This document shows, one piece after another, positions 4,619-7,083 of a stretch of DNA of 7,083 nucleotides. Origin of the DNA: Candidatus Nealsonbacteria bacterium CG01_land_8_20_14_3_00_12. GTDB taxonomy: Bacteria; Patescibacteriota; Minisyncoccia; Minisyncoccales; PETJ01. Position 1 is the first letter of the stretch. The number at the start of each line of letters is the position of its first letter. The notes under the pieces are model-generated. The model ran no database searches and had not been told where the DNA came from. It saw only the letters and a program-made list of their open reading frames with translations. The translations under genes and the position numbers were made by a program. Location of the stretch: NCBI GenBank assembly GCA_002781125.1, contig PETJ01000011.1:1-7083 (forward strand). Reading direction: 5' to 3'.

Positions 4619-5808
4619 ATATTGGGACGGGCACGATAAAAGTTTTAGTTGTTCAAAAAAAACCCGCGGATGGAGAGCTTCAAGTAGTATCCCTTATCCA
4701 AGAGCCAGCGGCTGGAATTAGAAGGGGAGTGGTGATTAATCCTGAGGAGGTTTCTGAGGTTTTGGAAAGGAGCTTGGAGCAGATTAAAGCCGAAACTGGA
4801 ACAGGAATTGATTCTGTTTATGTTAATGTCGGAGGAAGCCATTTATTTTTAACTCCTTCCCATGGATTAATTTCGGTTTCTCGAGCTGATCAAAGAATTT
4901 CGGAAGAAGATATCAGTCGAGTATTACAGGCAGCCCAGACTTTTTCTTTGCCTTCGAATAAAGAAATTTTTGATGCGATCGTAAAAGAATTCATTATTGA
5001 TGGCCAAAGCGGAATAAAAGAACCCCTGGGTCTTCAGGGGGTAAGATTAGAGGCTGAAGTTTTGGCCTTGGGTGGCTTTTCTCCTTACTTAAAGAATTTA
5101 ACCCAGGCGGTTTTAAACTCCGAGTTGCAAATTTTAGACCTAATTCCCTCGCCAACAGCCAGTGCCAGGGCCTGCCTGAATAATCGACAAAAAGAATTGG
5201 GAGTAGCCCTTTTAGATATCGGAGCAGGGACTTCTGGCCTGGCCGTGTTTGAAGAAGGAGATTTAATCCATTTGGCTATTTTACCAATGGGCTCCAGTAA
5301 TATTACTAATGATATTGCCATTGGTTTGAAAACTGATATTGATATTGCCGAAAGAATAAAAATTGAGTACGGCTCTTGTTCTCTTTCGCCAAATCAGTCT
5401 CCCCCAAAAAAGCGGGAAAAAGTGGATATTGGCGAAGAGACACCCTTGGTTTTTTCCCATAAACAGTTGACTGGGATCATAGAGGCTAGAGTTTCAGAAA
5501 TTTTTAGAGAAGTTAATAAGGAATTGAAAAAAATTTCGAGAGAAAAACTTTTACCAGTTGGCCTAGTTTTAACTGGGGGAGGGTCAAAGTTACCAAAAAT
5601 AACGGAGCTGGCTAAAAAAGAATTAAAATTACCTTGCAAGATAGGGAAACCGCAGGCCCTTTCAGGCCTTGAAAAAGACCCGAGCCTATCCACTGTTTGT
5701 GGTTTAATTTTATCAGGAGCTGATTTGGAAAAAGAGGGAAGAGAAATTACTTTTGGAAAAGGAATTGGTAATAAAATAAAAAAAATATTTAAAATCTTTA
5801 TCCCTTAA
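4588..5808 (+). CDS. ftsA: Cell division protein FtsA
   Basis: An actin-like ATPase that tethers FtsZ filaments to the membrane. It has 406 residues. The phosphate-1 loop is GLDIGTGTIKVLV (9-21). The 1C domain of the SHS2 type spans about 85-165 and includes EPLGLQGVRLEAEV (145-158). Phosphate 2 is LLDIGAGTSGLAVF (208-221), and the adenosine motif LTGGGSKLPKI (328-338). The C-terminal amphipathic helix GNKIKKIFKIFIP (394-406) is the membrane-targeting anchor. A variable proline/lysine-rich loop is at 264-279. The start overlaps ybeY by 31 nt. Later starts would remove the phosphate-1 strand, so this ATG is retained. It is followed after 68 nt by ftsZ, its functional partner, with two strong palindromes between them. 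Confidence 0.96.
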   Translation: MSKANIITGLDIGTGTIKVLVVQKKPADGELQVVSLIQEPAAGIRRGVVINPEEVSEVLERSLEQIKAETGTGIDSVYVNVGGSHLFLTPSHGLISVSRADQRISEEDISRVLQAAQTFSLPSNKEIFDAIVKEFIIDGQSGIKEPLGLQGVRLEAEVLALGGFSPYLKNLTQAVLNSELQILDLIPSPTASARACLNNRQKELGVALLDIGAGTSGLAVFEEGDLIHLAILPMGSSNITNDIAIGLKTDIDIAERIKIEYGSCSLSPNQSPPKKREKVDIGEETPLVFSHKQLTGIIEARVSEIFREVNKELKKISREKLLPVGLVLTGGGSKLPKITELAKKELKLPCKIGKPQALSGLEKDPSLSTVCGLILSGADLEKEGREITFGKGIGNKIKKIFKIFIP

Positions 5809-5837
5809 TTAAATCTCTTAGAGATTTAATTAAGGGA
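5801..5837. repeat. 17-bp perfect palindrome at the ftsA-ftsZ junction
   Basis: Arms 5801-5817 and 5821-5837 pair perfectly around loop TTA. The arm is CCCTTAATTAAATCTC preceded by T. The left arm includes the ftsA stop codon (5806-5808). No T-run follows directly, so it is not a standard terminator. It may protect or process the mRNA between the two cistrons. Confidence 0.8.
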
Positions 5838-5839
5838 GA

Positions 5840-5860
5840 TGAAATTTTTAAAAAATTTCA
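5840..5860. repeat. Second palindrome, AT-rich, before ftsZ
   Basis: TGAAATTTTT (5840-5849) is the reverse complement of AAAAATTTCA (5851-5860), with one central base. It starts 3 nt after the larger palindrome and ends 16 nt before the ftsZ ATG. It is weak in energy because it is almost all A/T. Confidence 0.5.
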
Positions 5861-5876
5861 GAAGACTCTAAATTTT

Positions 5877-6797
5877 ATGACAAAAATTAAAGTAGTTGGA
5901 ATGGGGGGTTCAGGAGGAAATGCGATATCGAGAATGAAAAAATGTAAAATTGAGGGCGTAGAGTTAATTGCCATAAATGCTGACGCTCAGGATTTAAAAA
6001 AAGTTAAAGCCGATTTAAAAGTACGAATCGGGAAAAAATTAACTCAAGGCCTGGGCACTGGAATGAATCCTGAAATTGGGAAGCGAGCAGCCGAAGAACA
6101 AAGAGAGGAGATTGAGGAGGTTTTAAAAGGAGCCGACATGGTCTTTGTTACCTATGGGGCGGGTGGTGGCACTGGCACTGGTGCCGGTCCGGTTGTTGCT
6201 GAAATTGCTAAAAATTTAGGAGCTTTAACTGTAGCTATAGTTACCAAACCTTTTTCTTTTGAAGGTTCTTCGCGCTGGAAAATTGCCGAAGCCGGAATTG
6301 GAAAACTAAAAGAAAAAGTTGATAGTTTAATTGCTATTTCAAATGATAAATTGTTAGAAACTTTAGACCCCAAAACTAGCATTCTGAATGCTTTCTGGAT
6401 TTGTGATGATATTTTGAGGGAAGCAGTTAAAGGGATTTCCGATTTGATAACGCTTCCTGGTATCGTTAATGTTGATTTCGCTAACGTCAAAACCATTATG
6501 GCAAATTCAGGAACCGCGCTTTTTGGGATAGGAAGAGCTCGAGGAGAAAAACGAGCTGAGACAGCTGCTCTCCAGGCAATAAATTCTCCCCTTCTTGATA
6601 TTGATTGCCGGGGAGCAAAAGGGATTTTATTCAATGTTTCAGGTGGTCGTGATGTTTCTCTTTCTGAAATTGATGAGGTAGCCAAAGTTATCTGCCAGGA
6701 AATTAGTCCCGAAGCTAAAATAATTTTTGGCGCAATTTTAAACGAAAAGCTGAAAAAGGGAGAAATAAAAGTGACCGTCATTGCTACTGGATTTTAA
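5877..6797 (+). CDS. ftsZ: Cell division protein FtsZ, core domain only
   Basis: A tubulin-like GTPase that forms the division ring. It has 306 residues. The N-terminal nucleotide-binding strand is VVGMGGSGGNAI (6-17). The tubulin signature GAGGGTGTGAGPVV is at 94-107. TKPFSFEG (123-130), NDKLL (156-160) and AVKGISDLI (183-191) are typical. The T7 loop reads NVDFANVKTIM (198-208): Asp200 is kept, but the position of E. coli Asp212 is Asn203 (codon AAC at 6483-6485). The protein stops at VIATGF, the end of the core, and lacks the disordered linker and conserved C-terminal peptide through which FtsZ normally binds FtsA. No frame immediately after the stop encodes such a peptide. There is no long N-terminal extension and only a weak SD. 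The terminator after it closes the cluster. Confidence 0.95.
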   Translation: MTKIKVVGMGGSGGNAISRMKKCKIEGVELIAINADAQDLKKVKADLKVRIGKKLTQGLGTGMNPEIGKRAAEEQREEIEEVLKGADMVFVTYGAGGGTGTGAGPVVAEIAKNLGALTVAIVTKPFSFEGSSRWKIAEAGIGKLKEKVDSLIAISNDKLLETLDPKTSILNAFWICDDILREAVKGISDLITLPGIVNVDFANVKTIMANSGTALFGIGRARGEKRAETAALQAINSPLLDIDCRGAKGILFNVSGGRDVSLSEIDEVAKVICQEISPEAKIIFGAILNEKLKKGEIKVTVIATGF

Positions 6798-6814
6798 AAC
6801 CTTATTTAAAGTCT

Positions 6815-6823
6815 TGTGGATAA
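6815..6823 (-). promoter_or_regulatory. Consensus DnaA box upstream of the ribonucleotide reductase gene
   Basis: The minus strand reads TTATCCACA, an exact match to the bacterial DnaA-box consensus. It lies in the 95-bp gap between ftsZ and the reductase gene. It is a single copy, with no AT-rich unwinding element or second box noticed, so this is not an origin. DnaA control of nrd genes is known in E. coli. Confidence 0.5.
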
Positions 6824-6845
6824 CTTTAATTTTTAAGCTAGCTTG

Positions 6846-6869
6846 ACTGGGATTTGACCCAGTTTTTTT
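6846..6869 (+). terminator. Rho-independent terminator after ftsZ
   Basis: A 6-bp stem ACTGGG (6846-6851) and CCCAGT (6858-6863) with a 6-nt loop, running into seven T (6863-6869). It sits 48 nt after the ftsZ stop and is the only classical intrinsic terminator seen in the plus-strand cluster. Confidence 0.8.
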
Positions 6870-6882
6870 GTCGGAGTAAAAT
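6854..6882 (+). promoter_or_regulatory. Candidate promoter of the ribonucleotide reductase gene, overlapping the terminator
   Basis: TTGACC (6854-6859) and TAAAAT (6877-6882) are separated by 17 bp, and each matches consensus at 5 of 6 positions. The -35 lies in the loop and right arm of the ftsZ terminator hairpin. Only 10 nt separate the -10 from the ATG, so the transcript would have almost no leader. Confidence 0.45.
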
Positions 6883-6892
6883 AAAGTAATTT

Positions 6893-7083
6893 ATGGAAAA
6901 CAAAATCACCAAAGTTCAAAAAAGAGACGGGACAATCGTTGATTTCGACCAGACCAGAATTTCTGACGCCATTTTTAAAGCCCTCACTGCTACTGGCCAG
7001 GGCGATGGAAAGAGAGCAAAGAAACTTTCTGATAAGGTTGTCCAAATTTTAAATCGCAGGTTCAAAAAGGATGAAATTCCTCA
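6893..7083 (+). CDS. Ribonucleotide reductase large subunit, N-terminal ATP-cone (partial, runs off window)
   Basis: Only the first 63 complete codons are present. They read MENKITKVQKRDGTIVDFDQ and onward, matching the ATP-cone allosteric domain: KVQKRDG (7-13), the V-x-FD strand, RISDAIFKAL (22-31), then a charged linker and a second helix ending in RRFKKDEIP. In full-length reductases this domain senses ATP/dATP and sets overall activity. The zinc ribbon that precedes the ATP cone in the regulator NrdR is absent, so a reductase is the better call. Class (I, II/B12-dependent or III/anaerobic) cannot be told from this piece. No SD lies at a normal distance; GGAG at 6873-6876 is 16 nt from the ATG. 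It has its own candidate promoter and a DnaA box upstream. Confidence 0.85.
   Translation, partial: MENKITKVQKRDGTIVDFDQTRISDAIFKALTATGQGDGKRAKKLSDKVVQILNRRFKKDEIP

Noticed and set aside
5023..5040. Hairpin CCCCTG...CAGGGG within ftsA
   Set aside because: It encodes the conserved EPLGLQG motif of FtsA, so the repeat is explained by the protein sequence.
5839..5871. Ten-codon frame (MKFLKNFRRL) just before ftsZ, preceded by AAGGGAG
   Set aside because: The SD-like sequence abuts the ATG with no spacer and the frame lies in the AT-rich palindrome. It could be a leader peptide, but nothing supports translation.
6160..6190. GGCACTGG repeat in ftsZ
   Set aside because: It is the coding sequence of the invariant GGGTGTG nucleotide-binding loop.
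6152..6781. Long open frame (209 codons) on the minus strand opposite ftsZ
   Set aside because: It mirrors ftsZ codon structure, shows no recognisable domain and has no ribosome-binding site. The shorter antisense frames opposite hisS, yqeY, ybeY and ftsA are judged the same way.
1..7083. CRISPR array, tRNA, rRNA, insertion sequence or defence island
   Set aside because: No regularly spaced direct repeats of CRISPR size, no tRNA cloverleaf, no transposase and no defence-type genes were found. Apart from the small membrane protein, every protein-coding gene is housekeeping.

Overview
The window looks like a chromosomal segment of a small-genome bacterium, most likely a member of the Candidate Phyla Radiation (Patescibacteria), possibly of the Parcubacteria group. 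This is inferred from the AT-rich sequence, the short and tightly packed or overlapping housekeeping genes, mostly weak ribosome-binding sites, and the gene order hisS, HIT, rpsU, yqeY, ybeY, ftsA, ftsZ. No marker gene fixes the lineage. TGA is used as a stop codon (rpsU, yqeY), so the UGA=Gly code of Gracilibacteria and SR1 is excluded.

Layout. Positions 1-413 hold an orphan unit: a strongly structured RNA (about 7-172), an unusually good Shine-Dalgarno (SD) sequence, a 59-residue single-pass membrane protein (196-375) and a hairpin terminator (376-413). Convergent to it is pth (peptidyl-tRNA hydrolase, minus strand, 425-1048), whose reading frame contains several short repeats. A divergent intergenic region (1049-1208) carries a good sigma70-type promoter for the plus strand and a leader packed with small hairpins.

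From 1209 a plus-strand cluster runs lepB, hisS, HIT-family hydrolase, rpsU (bS21), yqeY, ybeY, ftsA and ftsZ. Gaps are mostly under 10 nt and there are overlaps of 8, 4 and 31 nt. It ends at a rho-independent terminator at 6846-6869. A ribonucleotide reductase gene (ATP-cone N-terminus) begins at 6893 and runs off the window. It is preceded by a consensus DnaA box and a candidate promoter overlapping the terminator.

Together the cluster joins protein export (signal peptidase), translation (HisRS, bS21, YbeY rRNA maturation, Pth), an amidotransferase-like protein and the division proteins FtsA/FtsZ, probably as one long transcript.

The items most worth a second look are: the 5' RNA, which folds into a four-way junction and carries an internal anti-SD facing the downstream SD; two matched 22-nt palindromic units with different stems but identical loop and tail between yqeY and ybeY; the hairpin array leading into lepB; and an FtsZ that ends at the core domain and has Asn in place of the usual catalytic T7-loop Asp. 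All structure calls were made by hand pairing of bases; no folding program, homology search or covariance model was run.
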